A stretch of DNA of 47,402 bases from UBA2897 sp036733925. GTDB lineage: Bacteria > Bacillota > Negativicutes > Selenomonadales > Selenomonadaceae. Both the position numbers and the translations under genes were made by a program. The notes under the pieces are model-generated. The model saw nothing but the letters and a program-made list of their open reading frames with translations, ran no database searches and was not told the origin of the DNA. The stretch lies in contig DAIMZO010000018.1 of assembly GCA_036733925.1 (NCBI GenBank), positions 1 to 47,402 of the forward strand, given 5' to 3'. Shown here piece by piece: positions 1-7,907 of the stretch (positions within the stretch are counted from its first letter, which is position 1; every line of letters starts with the position of its first letter).

Positions 1-1681
1 TGATGCTCGCGTTCGGCACGTTGACGCCGACCTCGATGACCGTCGTCGAGACGAGCAGCTGTATCTTATTCTCGTAGAAATCCTGCATGACCGCGTCTTT
101 CTCTGCCTCTTTCATCTTGCCATGGATCAGGCCGACATGCATGTCGTGGAACAGGCCGTAGCGCAGCTCGTCGTAGATTTCCTCCGCGGATGGCAGGTCA
201 CTTTCGTCATTCCGCTCAATCAGCGGGCAGACGACGTAGGCCTGCCGCCCTTCGGCGAGCTGGCTGTGCACGTACTGATAGATCAGCGGGCGCCGGTCGG
301 TCTGCCGCACGAAGGTTCGGATGGGTTTCCGCCCTGGCGGCAGCTCGCGAATAAGGGACACGTCGAGATCGCCGTAGACGGTCAGGGTCATCGTCCGAGG
401 AATCGGCGTCGCGGTCATGACGAGCACGTCTGGCGTGATTCCCGCCTCGCCCTTTTTCTCGAGCTCTGCGCGCTGTGCAATGCCGAACCGGTGCTGCTCA
501 TCGGTCACGACGAGGCCGAGCTTGTCGAAATGCACGTTTTCCTGGATCAGTGCGTGCGTGCCGATGACGATGTCGAGCGCATGGCCCGTGATGGCTTCGT
601 AGATGGCCTGACGCTTCTTGGGCGTCAGATGGCCGGACAGGAAGCCGACACGTATGCCAAGCGGCTCGAGGGCCTTTTGGAACGCCTCTGCGTGCTGACT
701 GGCGAGGATTTCCGTCGGTGCCATCAGTGCGCCCTGATACCCGTTCTCTACGGTCTTGACGAGGGCGAGCATCGCGATGACCGTCTTGCCGGAGCCGACG
801 TCGCCCTGCACGAGCCGTCGCATCGGGACGGGGCTTTCCATATCGTGTGCAATCTCCTGCCATACGGTCTGCTGGTCGTGCGTCAGGGAAAAGGGCAGGG
901 CTTCGAGCACCTGTCCGAGCTTGTGCCCGTTCATCAAGTGGCGGACGCCTTTCTGCTGCTCGCGCGCTTGACGTTTGAGCAGCAGCAGCCCGCATTGGAT
1001 CAGATAGAGTTCTTCGAATGCGAGGCGGTTCCGCGCGTCGTGGAGCTGCTTCTCGTCCCCCGGGAAGTGGATGGCGCGGAAAGCCTCGCGGCGCGGCATC
1101 AATGCGTACCGCTGCTCGATATCGCTCGGCACGACTTCGGGAAGCTCTGGCAGCGATTCGAAAAGCGCCTGCATTTCCTTCCGGAAGAATTTCTGATTCA
1201 GGCTCTCCGTTGCCGGATAAATCGGCAGGATGCCCGTATGCTGCTCGGCCGTTTCCCCATCATCCAGGATCTGGAACGACGAGGGACTCTTCATCGCGAG
1301 CTGACCGCGCCCGCCGTAGGCGTATTCTACCTTGCCTGCGACAAAGAGGCGCGTGCCTGGCTTCAGCTGCTTCTTCAGGTACTTCTGGTTGAACCAGGTC
1401 ACGGTCAGGAAGCCCGTACCGTCCCCGAGCATGGCCGTCAGGATTGTGAGCCGGCCATTCCGTCCGGCACGGCGCTCGCTGACATTCATGATGCTACCGG
1501 CCGTCGTCATGGATTCCCCCGGCCGCAGATCGGAAATCGGCGTCAGGACAGACTGATCCTCATACGCCCGCGGGAAATGCGTCAGCATATCGTAGACGGT
1601 ATGGATGCCGAGCCGCTCCAGCGTTTTCTGTTTCTTCGGGCCGATGCCTTTCAGATATTGTATCGGGTTCGTCAATTTCAT
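1..1681 (-). CDS. recG: ATP-dependent DNA helicase RecG, 3' end cut off by the window
   Basis: RecG is a monomeric helicase that remodels stalled replication forks and branched recombination intermediates. The frame runs leftwards from an ATG at 1681 to the window edge, giving 560 codons of an expected ~680, so the last ~120 residues lie outside. The N-terminus reads MKLTNPIQYLKGIGPKK, the usual start of the wedge region. Walker A (GDVGSGKT) is near residue 290 and the DEQHRFG motif II near residue 395; helicase motifs STTVIEVGVNVPNA close to the edge confirm the family. The ribosome site AGGTGAT lies just upstream. An extended -10 promoter lies at 1713-1740. It is divergent from the DUF488 pseudogene. 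The long open frame on the opposite strand here is a shadow of recG. Confidence 0.96.
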   Translation of the reverse strand, partial: MKLTNPIQYLKGIGPKKQKTLERLGIHTVYDMLTHFPRAYEDQSVLTPISDLRPGESMTTAGSIMNVSERRAGRNGRLTILTAMLGDGTGFLTVTWFNQKYLKKQLKPGTRLFVAGKVEYAYGGRGQLAMKSPSSFQILDDGETAEQHTGILPIYPATESLNQKFFRKEMQALFESLPELPEVVPSDIEQRYALMPRREAFRAIHFPGDEKQLHDARNRLAFEELYLIQCGLLLLKRQAREQQKGVRHLMNGHKLGQVLEALPFSLTHDQQTVWQEIAHDMESPVPMRRLVQGDVGSGKTVIAMLALVKTVENGYQGALMAPTEILASQHAEAFQKALEPLGIRVGFLSGHLTPKKRQAIYEAITGHALDIVIGTHALIQENVHFDKLGLVVTDEQHRFGIAQRAELEKKGEAGITPDVLVMTATPIPRTMTLTVYGDLDVSLIRELPPGRKPIRTFVRQTDRRPLIYQYVHSQLAEGRQAYVVCPLIERNDESDLPSAEEIYDELRYGLFHDMHVGLIHGKMKEAEKDAVMQDFYENKIQLLVSTTVIEVGVNVPNASI

Positions 1682-1712
1682 TCGATCACCTGATCTTCTG
1701 CAAGATACTCCT

Positions 1713-1740
1713 ATTATAGCATAAATGCCCATCCGTGTAA
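1713..1740 (-). promoter_or_regulatory. Promoter of recG (extended -10)
   Basis: Read on the minus strand: TTACAC (1740-1735), 16 bp, then TATAAT (1718-1713) preceded by TGC, an extended -10. It lies 32 bp before the recG start codon. Assigned from consensus only. Confidence 0.6.
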
Positions 1741-1792
1741 CATCGGTGACCGCAGATCGAGCAGAAATGCGTTAAAATAAAAGAAAGAGGCG

Positions 1793-2173
1793 ATGATGAT
1801 GTACACAATCAGACGGAAACGGATCTATGAGGCGCCGGAGCCAGACGATGGATATCGGATCCTTGTCGACCGGCTATGACCGCGCGGCATCAAGAAGGAA
1901 AACGCATATCTCGACCGGTGGGCAAAGGAAATCACGCCGCCCAAGGAGATCCGTCAGCTCTATCACCGTGGGGAAATCGACTTCGACTCTTTCGGACTTG
2001 CTTATCTGGAAGAACTGGCGCAGAATCCAGCCGCCGGAAAATTTGCGGCAGATTGTAAAGCACAGCTTGAGAAATCCAACATCATATTTGTTTACGGAGC
2101 GAAAAATGAGCGGCAGAATCATGTGATTGTCCGGATGAAGTGGCGGAAGGATGCTATGGAGCGGATAGGATAG
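1793..2173 (+). pseudogene. DUF488 family protein interrupted by an in-frame TGA
   Basis: Reading from the ATG triplet run at 1793, the frame gives 28 codons ending in GYRILVDRL, then TGA (1877-1879), then PRGIKKENAYLDRWAKEI and a further ~90 codons in the same frame to TAG at 2173. DUF488 proteins have a conserved RLWPRG motif, and the TGA falls exactly on its Trp, so one TGG-to-TGA change explains the break. There is no frameshift and no other stop. The full product would be 126 residues, normal for this family of unknown function. No in-frame ATG, GTG or TTG follows the stop until near the 3' end, so re-initiation would not rescue it. TGA ends several intact genes nearby (gatA, pheS), so general TGA recoding is unlikely. 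A sequencing error or strain polymorphism is possible. Confidence 0.85.
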
Positions 2174-2218
2174 GACAAAAGTTTCGGAAAAGGTGTAACA
2201 TTTTTGATGCAGTATCCG

Positions 2219-2257
2219 AAAAAGTGGCAAATTCAAGAAAAATTTGCCACTTTTTTC
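2219..2257. terminator. Intrinsic terminator after the DUF488 pseudogene
   Basis: The arms 2221-2233 (AAAGTGGCAAATT) and 2241-2253 pair perfectly around a 7-base loop (2234-2240); flanking A and T runs extend the stem. It has a T tract downstream and an A tract upstream, so it could work in both directions. Confidence 0.85.
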
Positions 2258-2277
2258 TTACATGTGTCTTTCGAGGG

Positions 2278-2306
2278 TTGTCAAAAGTGAAAAAATACGG
2301 TATAGT
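2278..2306 (+). promoter_or_regulatory. Promoter of the hom-thrB operon
   Basis: TTGTCA (2278-2283), a 17-bp spacer and TATAGT (2301-2306), close to sigma-70/SigA consensus. Two copies of ATACGGTAT (2295-2303 and 2307-2315) flank the -10 and could be an operator. The expected transcription start is about 2313. Confidence 0.8.
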
Positions 2307-2313
2307 ATACGGT

Positions 2314-2376
2314 ATGAAAAAACAAAAAGCCGCGATAATTATTATTTCGCGGGAATTGGCGTTTCATGAAGAATAA
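2314..2376 (+). promoter_or_regulatory. Candidate leader peptide with four consecutive Ile codons
   Basis: A 20-codon frame starting ATG at 2314 and ending TAA at 2376 reads MKKQKAAIIIISRELAFHEE. It lies between the hom operon promoter and the first gene. The codons at 2335-2346 are four isoleucine codons in a row, which suggests ribosome-mediated control by Ile, as in thr operon leaders of enterobacteria. The Ile run sits in the loop of a hairpin (CCGCGA at 2330-2335 with TCGCGG at 2347-2352). Against the idea: no Shine-Dalgarno sequence is visible, the predicted transcript starts almost at the ATG, and no T-run terminator follows. AT-rich codons could give this by chance. Confidence 0.35.
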
Positions 2377-2399
2377 AATATCCATTGGAGGGGTATCAG

Positions 2400-2861
2400 A
2401 TGATGAAAAATGAGGATTCCAACGAAAGAAACAGCTACTTCCTTGTAAAGGAAGAAATCCTGCCGGAAGCCATCAAGAAGACGATCCGCGTCAAGGAGAT
2501 GCTGAAACGCGGCGACGCGCGCACGATCAACGAGGCCGTGGAGCGCATGGAGCTTTCGCGCTCGGCTTACTACAAGTATAAAGACTATGTTTTCCCGTTC
2601 TACGAGGCCAGCAAGGACAAGCTCGTCACGCTGACGTTCCTGCTCGAGCATAAGAAAGGCGTGCTCTCCAGCGTCCTGAACACGATCTCGAACGATGGCG
2701 GCTCCGTCCTCACGATCAACCAGGGCATTCCTCTGCAGGGCGTCGCGAATGCGACGGTCTCGATCGAGACGATGCACATGTCCGTTGATCTCGAGGCGCT
2801 GCTCGACAAGCTCCGCATGGTCAGCGGCGTCAAGCGCATCGAGGTTTTGGGTCAGGCCTGA
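2400..2861 (+). CDS. ACT domain-containing protein (PheB / UPF0735 type)
   Basis: A 153-residue protein. The N-terminal ~70 residues look helical and DNA-binding-like (RGDARTINEAVERMELSRSAYYKYKDYV), followed by an ACT domain from about residue 71 (VTLTFLLEHKKGVLSSVLNTI) that in this fold usually binds amino acids. The family is often named PheB or chorismate-mutase-like, but no catalytic function is established. The start at ATG 2400 fits GGAGGGG at 2387-2393; an in-frame TTG at 2385 overlaps that site and is less likely. It is first in the operon, 24 nt before hom. The position and ACT fold suggest an amino-acid sensor for homoserine-pathway control, which is inference. Confidence 0.85.
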   Translation: MMKNEDSNERNSYFLVKEEILPEAIKKTIRVKEMLKRGDARTINEAVERMELSRSAYYKYKDYVFPFYEASKDKLVTLTFLLEHKKGVLSSVLNTISNDGGSVLTINQGIPLQGVANATVSIETMHMSVDLEALLDKLRMVSGVKRIEVLGQA

Positions 2862-2885
2862 GAACAGGAAAAAGGGGTGTGTCAC

Positions 2886-4178
2886 ATGGCTAAGGAAATT
2901 TGCATCGGTCTTCTCGGCTCGGGAACCGTGGGAACAGGGGTGGCCCGGGTTCTCACGATGAATCAGCAGCAAATCCGGGAACGTGTGGGTGCATCTCTGG
3001 TCTTGAAGAGAGTTCTGGTCCGCGACCTGAAGAAAGCGCGTCCGGGACTCGAGGGCGCCGAGAAAACTGACCGATTCGAGGACATCCTCGAGGATCCGGA
3101 CATCGACATCATCATCGAAGTCATGGGCGGGATCCATCCGGCAAAGGAATATATGCTGCGCGCGCTAGAGGCGGGCAAGCATGTCGTGACGGCGAATAAG
3201 GACGTCGTCGCGGAATTCGGCCATGAGCTCTTCGATATGGCCGCTGCGCATCATATGAACTTCCGCTTCGAGGCAGCGGTCGGTGGCGGCATCCCAATCA
3301 TCACGCCGCTCAAAGAGTGCCTGACGGCAAACCGCGTCACGAAAATCATGGGCATCCTGAACGGCACGACGAACTACATGCTGACGAAGATGTCGGAATG
3401 CGGCAGTGACTACGACACCGTGCTCAAAGAGGCACAGGACAAAGGGTATGCCGAGGCCGACCCGACCGCAGATGTCGAGGGTCTCGACGCCGCGCGCAAG
3501 GCGGCAATCCTCGCGTCAATCGCGTTCAATTCCCGCGTGAAGCTCAGCGATGTATCCGTCGAGGGCATCACGAAGATCACGCCGGAGGATATCAGCTATG
3601 CGAAAACCCTCGGCTATACGGTGAAGCTCCTTGTCGTCGGCACGGATTCTGAGGCTGGCATCGATATCCGCGTACATCCGGTATTCCTGCCATGCGACCA
3701 TCCGCTCGCGTCCGTGAACGGCGTCTACAACGCCATTTTCGTGCACGGCAACGCGCTCGGCGATGCGATGTTCTATGGGCAGGGAGCTGGCTCACTGCCG
3801 ACTGCGTCGGCCGTTGTCTCGGATGTCATCGCGGTGACGCGCGATATCGAGCGAGGCGAGGTCACGGCGGTCGGCTGCACCTGCTACGAGGATAAGCCAA
3901 TCTGCCCGCTCGAGAAGACGCGCTCGTCGTACTATGTGCGCCTGCTCGTCGATGATGAGCCGGGCGTGCTCGGCCAGATTGCGACGGCGTTCGGCAACGC
4001 GGGCGTCAGCCTGAATTCGGTCGTGCAGACGCGCCGCAACGTTGTCGATCATGCGGAAATCGTCGCAATCACGCATATCGTCGAGCACGCGAAAGTCGAA
4101 CAGGCAATCGCGTGCCTGCGTAAGCTGTCGGTCGTCGATGAGATCCGCAACATCATCCGCGTCGAGTCTGGGAGGTAA
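2886..4178 (+). CDS. hom: Homoserine dehydrogenase
   Basis: Reduces aspartate semialdehyde to homoserine with NAD(P)H, the branch point to threonine and methionine. The protein has 430 residues. The nucleotide-binding loop GSGTVGTG is at residues 11-18, the catalytic-domain signature GILNGTTNYMLTKM is near 155-168, and TADVEGLDAARKAA follows. A C-terminal ACT domain (SSYYVRLLVDDEPGVLGQIATAF written in part) starts near residue 345 and usually carries threonine feedback inhibition. Length and layout match the monofunctional Gram-positive type; there is no aspartate kinase fusion. ATG 2886 is chosen over GTG 2877 because AAGGGG at 2872-2877 is spaced for it. thrB follows 9 nt later. Confidence 0.97.
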   Translation: MAKEICIGLLGSGTVGTGVARVLTMNQQQIRERVGASLVLKRVLVRDLKKARPGLEGAEKTDRFEDILEDPDIDIIIEVMGGIHPAKEYMLRALEAGKHVVTANKDVVAEFGHELFDMAAAHHMNFRFEAAVGGGIPIITPLKECLTANRVTKIMGILNGTTNYMLTKMSECGSDYDTVLKEAQDKGYAEADPTADVEGLDAARKAAILASIAFNSRVKLSDVSVEGITKITPEDISYAKTLGYTVKLLVVGTDSEAGIDIRVHPVFLPCDHPLASVNGVYNAIFVHGNALGDAMFYGQGAGSLPTASAVVSDVIAVTRDIERGEVTAVGCTCYEDKPICPLEKTRSSYYVRLLVDDEPGVLGQIATAFGNAGVSLNSVVQTRRNVVDHAEIVAITHIVEHAKVEQAIACLRKLSVVDEIRNIIRVESGR

Positions 4179-4187
4179 ATCTGGCCT

Positions 4188-5135
4188 ATGGCAGAAGAAA
4201 AGACAATCCACGTCCGCGTGCCGGGAACGAGCGCGAATTGCGGCCCGGGGTTCGATACCCTCGGGCTCGCCTGCACGATATACAACGACCTTGAGATCGC
4301 GTTCCGTCCGGAACCTGTGTTCGATATCGAGATCACGGGGGAGGGGGCGGCCGGGATTCCGCGCGACGCGACGAATGTTGTCTGGACATCCGCGCAGTAC
4401 CTGCTGAAACAGGCGGGCCGTGAAAAGGATTTCCTCGGCGCGATGATGCGCATGCATAACCGCGTGCCTGTCTCGCGCGGTCTCGGCAGCAGCGCAGCGG
4501 CCATCGTCGCGGGGCTGAAGGCCGCAAACGTCTGGATTGGGAATCCGTTCAGCCGCCGCGAACTCCTGCAGTTCGCCACGGCAATCGAGGGACACCCGGA
4601 CAACGTCGCGCCGGCGATTTTCGGCGGCTTCACCGTCAATATCCAGGCAGATGGCGGCGAGACGGAGTGCTTCTCATTCCTGCCGAAGCTGCGCCTGAAG
4701 CTCGTCGTAGCCGTGCCGGATTTCCCGCTCGCAACGAAGAAAGCGCGCGAGGTTCTGCCGAAGTTGATTGACCGGCAGGATGCCGTGTTCAATGCCGGAC
4801 GCGTCGGCATGATGATTGCGGCGCTCGTGCAGGGCCGTGAGCGCTACCTTAAGCATGTCTTCGAGGATCGCCTGCATCAGCCATACCGCGAATCGCTGAT
4901 TCCGGGGATGCCGAAGGTCCTCGCGGCGGCAAAGGAGGCCGGTGCAATCGGTGCGAGCCTGTCCGGCGCCGGTCCATGCCTGATTGCGTTCGTGCTGCAG
5001 GAAAAGCATGTCTCGCGCGAAGTCGGCGAGGCCATGCGGCAGGCGTTCCTCGAAGCGGGCGTCGCGTCGCGCTATCTGCTGCTCGACCTCGATACCAAGG
5101 GCGCGCATGTCGTTGACGCCGTGCAGAAAGCGTGA
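4188..5135 (+). CDS. thrB: Homoserine kinase
   Basis: A GHMP-superfamily kinase of 315 residues that makes O-phosphohomoserine for threonine synthase. The N-terminus has VRVPGTSANCGPGFDTLGLA, typical of ThrB, and the ATP loop PVSRGLGSSAAAIVAGL lies near residues 89-105. GASLSGAGPCLIAF near residue 255 is the third GHMP motif. GGGAGG lies upstream of ATG 4188. It follows hom by 9 nt and its stop overlaps the next start. Threonine synthase itself is not in the window. Confidence 0.96.
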   Translation: MAEEKTIHVRVPGTSANCGPGFDTLGLACTIYNDLEIAFRPEPVFDIEITGEGAAGIPRDATNVVWTSAQYLLKQAGREKDFLGAMMRMHNRVPVSRGLGSSAAAIVAGLKAANVWIGNPFSRRELLQFATAIEGHPDNVAPAIFGGFTVNIQADGGETECFSFLPKLRLKLVVAVPDFPLATKKAREVLPKLIDRQDAVFNAGRVGMMIAALVQGRERYLKHVFEDRLHQPYRESLIPGMPKVLAAAKEAGAIGASLSGAGPCLIAFVLQEKHVSREVGEAMRQAFLEAGVASRYLLLDLDTKGAHVVDAVQKA

Positions 5136-6421
5136 CTGCCGTGCTGGAACAGGAATTCGTAAAGGATATCGCAGAGCTCGGCGGCCGGTGCTTCCTCGTC
5201 GGCGGCTGGGTTCGGGATCAGATGCGCGGCGTTCCCGCGCACGACAAAGACTATATGCTGTCCGGAATATCCGAAGAGGTCTTTGAACATGCCTTCCCGA
5301 AAGCAAAGAAAGTCGGGAAGGCATTTCCTGTGTACCTGCTCGGGATTGACGGCCGTTCCTCGGAAGTGGCCTTTGCCCGCACTGAGAAAAAGACGGGTAC
5401 AGGGTATACCGGTTTTTCCGTCGATGCTTCTCCGAAGGTGACGCTGCTTGAAGATCTCTGCCGCCGCGACACGACGATGAACGCCATGGCCATCGAACTG
5501 ATTCTTTGCGGGGATGGGCTGGAGCATAAGCTATGGGATCCGTACGATGGGCAGAAGGATATCGTTGCGAAAAAGATCCGCGCCGTGTCCGAGCATTTCT
5601 GCGAGGATCCGGTGCGGGCCCTGCGCGCGGCGCGTCAGGCGGCGCAGTTCGGCTTTTCCATCACGGAGGACACCTATGCGCTGATGCATCGATGCCGGGA
5701 TGAACTGTGCGATGAGCCATCGGAGCGCCTGCTCGGGGAACTCAGCCGGGCGCTCGAAGTCGAGCGTCCGTCCCTGTTTTTCCGCGCACTGCAGCGGGCG
5801 GGGCTTTTAGACGTCACGTTCCCTGAGCTGTACACGCTGATCGGGAAGACGCAGCCCGCTGCCTTCCATCCAGAGGGCGATGCTTTTGCGCATACGATGC
5901 TCGTGCTCGATACGGTGTCGGCGGACACGGAGGATAAGCTGGTTCGGTTCTGCGCGCTCGCGCACGATCTCGGCAAGGGACTGACGCCAGAGTCCATGCT
6001 CCCGCATCATTACGGGCACGAGGAAAAAGGCATCGACGTGCTGCACGCATGGAATCACCGGATGACCCTTCCACGGACATGGATAAAAGCCGCGCGCTTC
6101 GTCATCACGGAGCACATGCGTGCGCCGCGCTTGGGTCATCCTGGCAAGATCGTACAGTTGCTGCTTTCCATCGAGCCGTCCGGCCTGTCCACCGAAGGGT
6201 TCCGCACGATCATACGCGCCGACCATCACGGACTGCCATATTATCTCGAGCACGCAGCGGAAATCGTATCCTTGCTCCAGACCGTCAGCGGGGATGACCG
6301 TCCGGCTGGGATGAAGGGCCCAGCCATTGGCCAATGGGTGCTGAGCCAGCGGATATCCCTCTTCAAGAGCTGGAAAAATTCTTATTTCGAGGAAGGAAAT
6401 CCTGCGGGATATCCCGAATAG
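5132..6421 (+). CDS. cca: CCA tRNA nucleotidyltransferase / poly(A) polymerase family protein with HD domain
   Basis: A class II nucleotidyltransferase of 429 residues that adds or repairs the 3' CCA of tRNA. The N-terminal motif LVGGWVRDQMRGVPAHDKDY (residues ~19-38) carries the GG, RD and metal-binding D-x-D type residues, and RRDTTMNAMA is the next conserved block near 110. The RNA-binding neck follows (EDPVRALRAARQAAQFGF). The C-terminal half has an HD phosphohydrolase motif (FCALAHDLGKG near 275), as in bacterial multifunctional CCA proteins. GTG 5132 overlaps the thrB stop (GTGA), indicating translational coupling. Distinguishing CCA-adding from poly(A)-adding activity from sequence alone is unsafe. 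Confidence 0.85.
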   Translation: MTAVLEQEFVKDIAELGGRCFLVGGWVRDQMRGVPAHDKDYMLSGISEEVFEHAFPKAKKVGKAFPVYLLGIDGRSSEVAFARTEKKTGTGYTGFSVDASPKVTLLEDLCRRDTTMNAMAIELILCGDGLEHKLWDPYDGQKDIVAKKIRAVSEHFCEDPVRALRAARQAAQFGFSITEDTYALMHRCRDELCDEPSERLLGELSRALEVERPSLFFRALQRAGLLDVTFPELYTLIGKTQPAAFHPEGDAFAHTMLVLDTVSADTEDKLVRFCALAHDLGKGLTPESMLPHHYGHEEKGIDVLHAWNHRMTLPRTWIKAARFVITEHMRAPRLGHPGKIVQLLLSIEPSGLSTEGFRTIIRADHHGLPYYLEHAAEIVSLLQTVSGDDRPAGMKGPAIGQWVLSQRISLFKSWKNSYFEEGNPAGYPE

Positions 6422-6468
6422 AATATATAGAAGGAAAAACCTTATTGCAAACCGCAGGGGGAATCTAT

Positions 6469-6987
6469 ATGGCCAACATCATTCCATATAAAGGGCATTC
6501 GCCCAATATTGCCGGGGATGTATTTCTTGCGCCGACTTCGGTTGTCGTCGGCGATGTCGAGATTGGGGAGGGGGCCAGCGTCTGGTTCAACGCCGTAATC
6601 CGCGGGGACTTCCAGCCCATCCGTATCGGGAAATACTCAAATATCCAGGACAATGCCACAATCCACGTCATGGGGGATACCCCGACGATCATCGGTGATG
6701 AAGTCATCATCGGCCACAACAGCATCGTGCATTGCGAGCACATCGGCAGCCATACGCTCGTTGGCATGGGATCCATCCTGCTCGGTTACTCCGAAATCGG
6801 TGAGAACGTCGTCATCGGCGCGGGCACGATGATCACGCAGCATAAGAAAATCCCGTCGAATTCCCTCGTGTACGGCAGCCCGGCGCACATCATCCGCGGT
6901 CTCCGCGATGACGAGATTGAGGCGCTTCACGCCTCGGCGATGAACTACCAGAAAATCGCTCAGCTCTACAAATCAGAATTACTATAA
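6469..6987 (+). CDS. Gamma-class carbonic anhydrase family protein (hexapeptide repeat)
   Basis: A 172-residue left-handed beta-helix protein built from hexapeptide repeats (VGDVEIGEGASVW, IGKYSNIQDNATIHV, IGDEVIIGHNSIVH). Three histidines in the usual metal-binding arrangement are present: IHV near 62, then GHNSIVHCEH near 79-88. Family members (YrdA, PaaY, CaiE types) are metal-binding trimers; carbonic anhydrase activity is shown only for some. The frame is open upstream to 6334, but ATG 6469 has AGGGGGAA at 6456-6463 and the family's typical first residues (MANIIPYKGHSPNI). It lies 47 nt after cca. Confidence 0.92.
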   Translation: MANIIPYKGHSPNIAGDVFLAPTSVVVGDVEIGEGASVWFNAVIRGDFQPIRIGKYSNIQDNATIHVMGDTPTIIGDEVIIGHNSIVHCEHIGSHTLVGMGSILLGYSEIGENVVIGAGTMITQHKKIPSNSLVYGSPAHIIRGLRDDEIEALHASAMNYQKIAQLYKSELL

Positions 6988-7011
6988 CAATAGAAGGAGA
7001 TCTTTTATCTC

Positions 7012-7449
7012 ATGGAAAAGACACTCGTACTCATTAAACCGGATGCTTTCTCGAAACACTACAGCGGCGACATCATCAAACGCTACGAGCAAGAAGGCCT
7101 GCGTATCGTCGCGATGAAGCTGCTCAAGATGGATGAGCGCCTCGCGTCCATCCATTACGAAGAGCATATCGGCCGGCCGTACTACAACGATCTCGTCGGC
7201 TTCATGACTTCCGGCCCGATTGTTGCGATGGTTCTCGAAGGCGAAGGCGCCATCGCCAAAGTCCGCAAGATCAATGGCAAGACCAATCCGGCAGAAGCAG
7301 AGGAAGGCACGCTCCGCAAGCAGTTCGCAACCGCGAGCAACCGCAACGCCGTCCACGCGTCCGACAGCCCCGAGAGTGCAAACCGTGAGATCCACATCTT
7401 CTTCAACGAAACGGAAATCTACGACGGGAAGTATTCGATTCCAGAATAA
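7012..7449 (+). CDS. ndk: Nucleoside diphosphate kinase
   Basis: Transfers the gamma-phosphate between nucleoside triphosphates and diphosphates through a phosphohistidine. The protein has 145 residues, close to the usual 140-150. It opens with EKTLVLIKPDAF; the active-site loop RNAVHASDSPESANREI places the catalytic histidine at residue 115. AGAAGGAGAT precedes ATG 7012. It is the last gene of the hom-thrB transcription unit and is followed by a terminator at 7468-7500. Confidence 0.98.
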   Translation: MEKTLVLIKPDAFSKHYSGDIIKRYEQEGLRIVAMKLLKMDERLASIHYEEHIGRPYYNDLVGFMTSGPIVAMVLEGEGAIAKVRKINGKTNPAEAEEGTLRKQFATASNRNAVHASDSPESANREIHIFFNETEIYDGKYSIPE

Positions 7450-7467
7450 TCCGTCGTTTCAATGAGG

Positions 7468-7500
7468 AAACCGCAGGACAACTTTTGGACTGCGGTTTTT
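7468..7500 (+). terminator. Intrinsic terminator after ndk
   Basis: AAACCGCAG (7468-7476) pairs with CTGCGGTTT (7490-7498) and leads into a T run. It closes the unit begun at 2278. Confidence 0.88.
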
Positions 7501-7533
7501 CTCATGCTTTTCTTGCGTCATGCTCTGCATTCA

Positions 7534-7562
7534 TTGACGACATTTTCTTAGCGGGGTATAAT
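7534..7562 (+). promoter_or_regulatory. Promoter of gatCAB
   Basis: TTGACG (7534-7539), a 17-bp spacer and a perfect TATAAT (7557-7562), about 40 bp before the gatC start. Confidence 0.88.
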
Positions 7563-7601
7563 AAGGGTTATGTTGAATGTTGAAATTGGATGGTGATATC
7601 G

Positions 7602-7892
7602 ATGAAGGTTACCAAGGAAGATCTCGAGAATGTTGCCGTGCTCTCGCGGCTCAGAATTCCGGAGGATCAGCAGCAGAAGTACATGCAGCAGATGGATTCA
7701 ATCCTGACGTATATGGACAATCTGTCGGAAGTGGATACGACGGACGTCAAACCGACGACGTATGCTCTGCCGATGCAGAATGTGTTCCGCGAGGATGTCG
7801 TGCGTCCGTCGCTCGACCGCGAGGCAGCACTGCAGAATGCGCCGCTGCGCGACAACGGCTATTTCAAGGTGCCGAAAGTTCTCGAGGGCTGA
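7602..7892 (+). CDS. gatC: Asp-tRNA(Asn)/Glu-tRNA(Gln) amidotransferase subunit C
   Basis: The small stabilising subunit of the GatCAB amidotransferase, which converts mischarged Glu-tRNA(Gln) or Asp-tRNA(Asn) to the amide form. The protein has 96 residues. Family marks are VTKEDLENVAVLSRLRI at the N-terminus and FREDVVRPSLDREAALQNAP in the C-terminal half. ATG 7602 is preferred because GGTGAT is well placed before it and the family begins this way; ATG 7590 would add four residues. gatA follows 15 nt downstream. Confidence 0.95.
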   Translation: MKVTKEDLENVAVLSRLRIPEDQQQKYMQQMDSILTYMDNLSEVDTTDVKPTTYALPMQNVFREDVVRPSLDREAALQNAPLRDNGYFKVPKVLEG

Positions 7893-7907
7893 TAGGGAGG
7901 AACTGTT

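Noticed and set aside
122..1693. Long open frame on the plus strand opposite recG (523 codons)
   Set aside because: The minus strand encodes RecG with all helicase motifs; the plus frame has no recognisable domain and is a by-product of GC-rich codon use.
1877..1879. TGA in DUF488 as a selenocysteine codon
   Set aside because: The family has Trp at this place, and no convincing SECIS-like hairpin was seen directly downstream.
2140..2376. 78-codon frame starting GTG between DUF488 and the ACT gene
   Set aside because: It runs through a terminator hairpin and a promoter and has no ribosome site; only its last 20 codons are kept as a candidate leader peptide.
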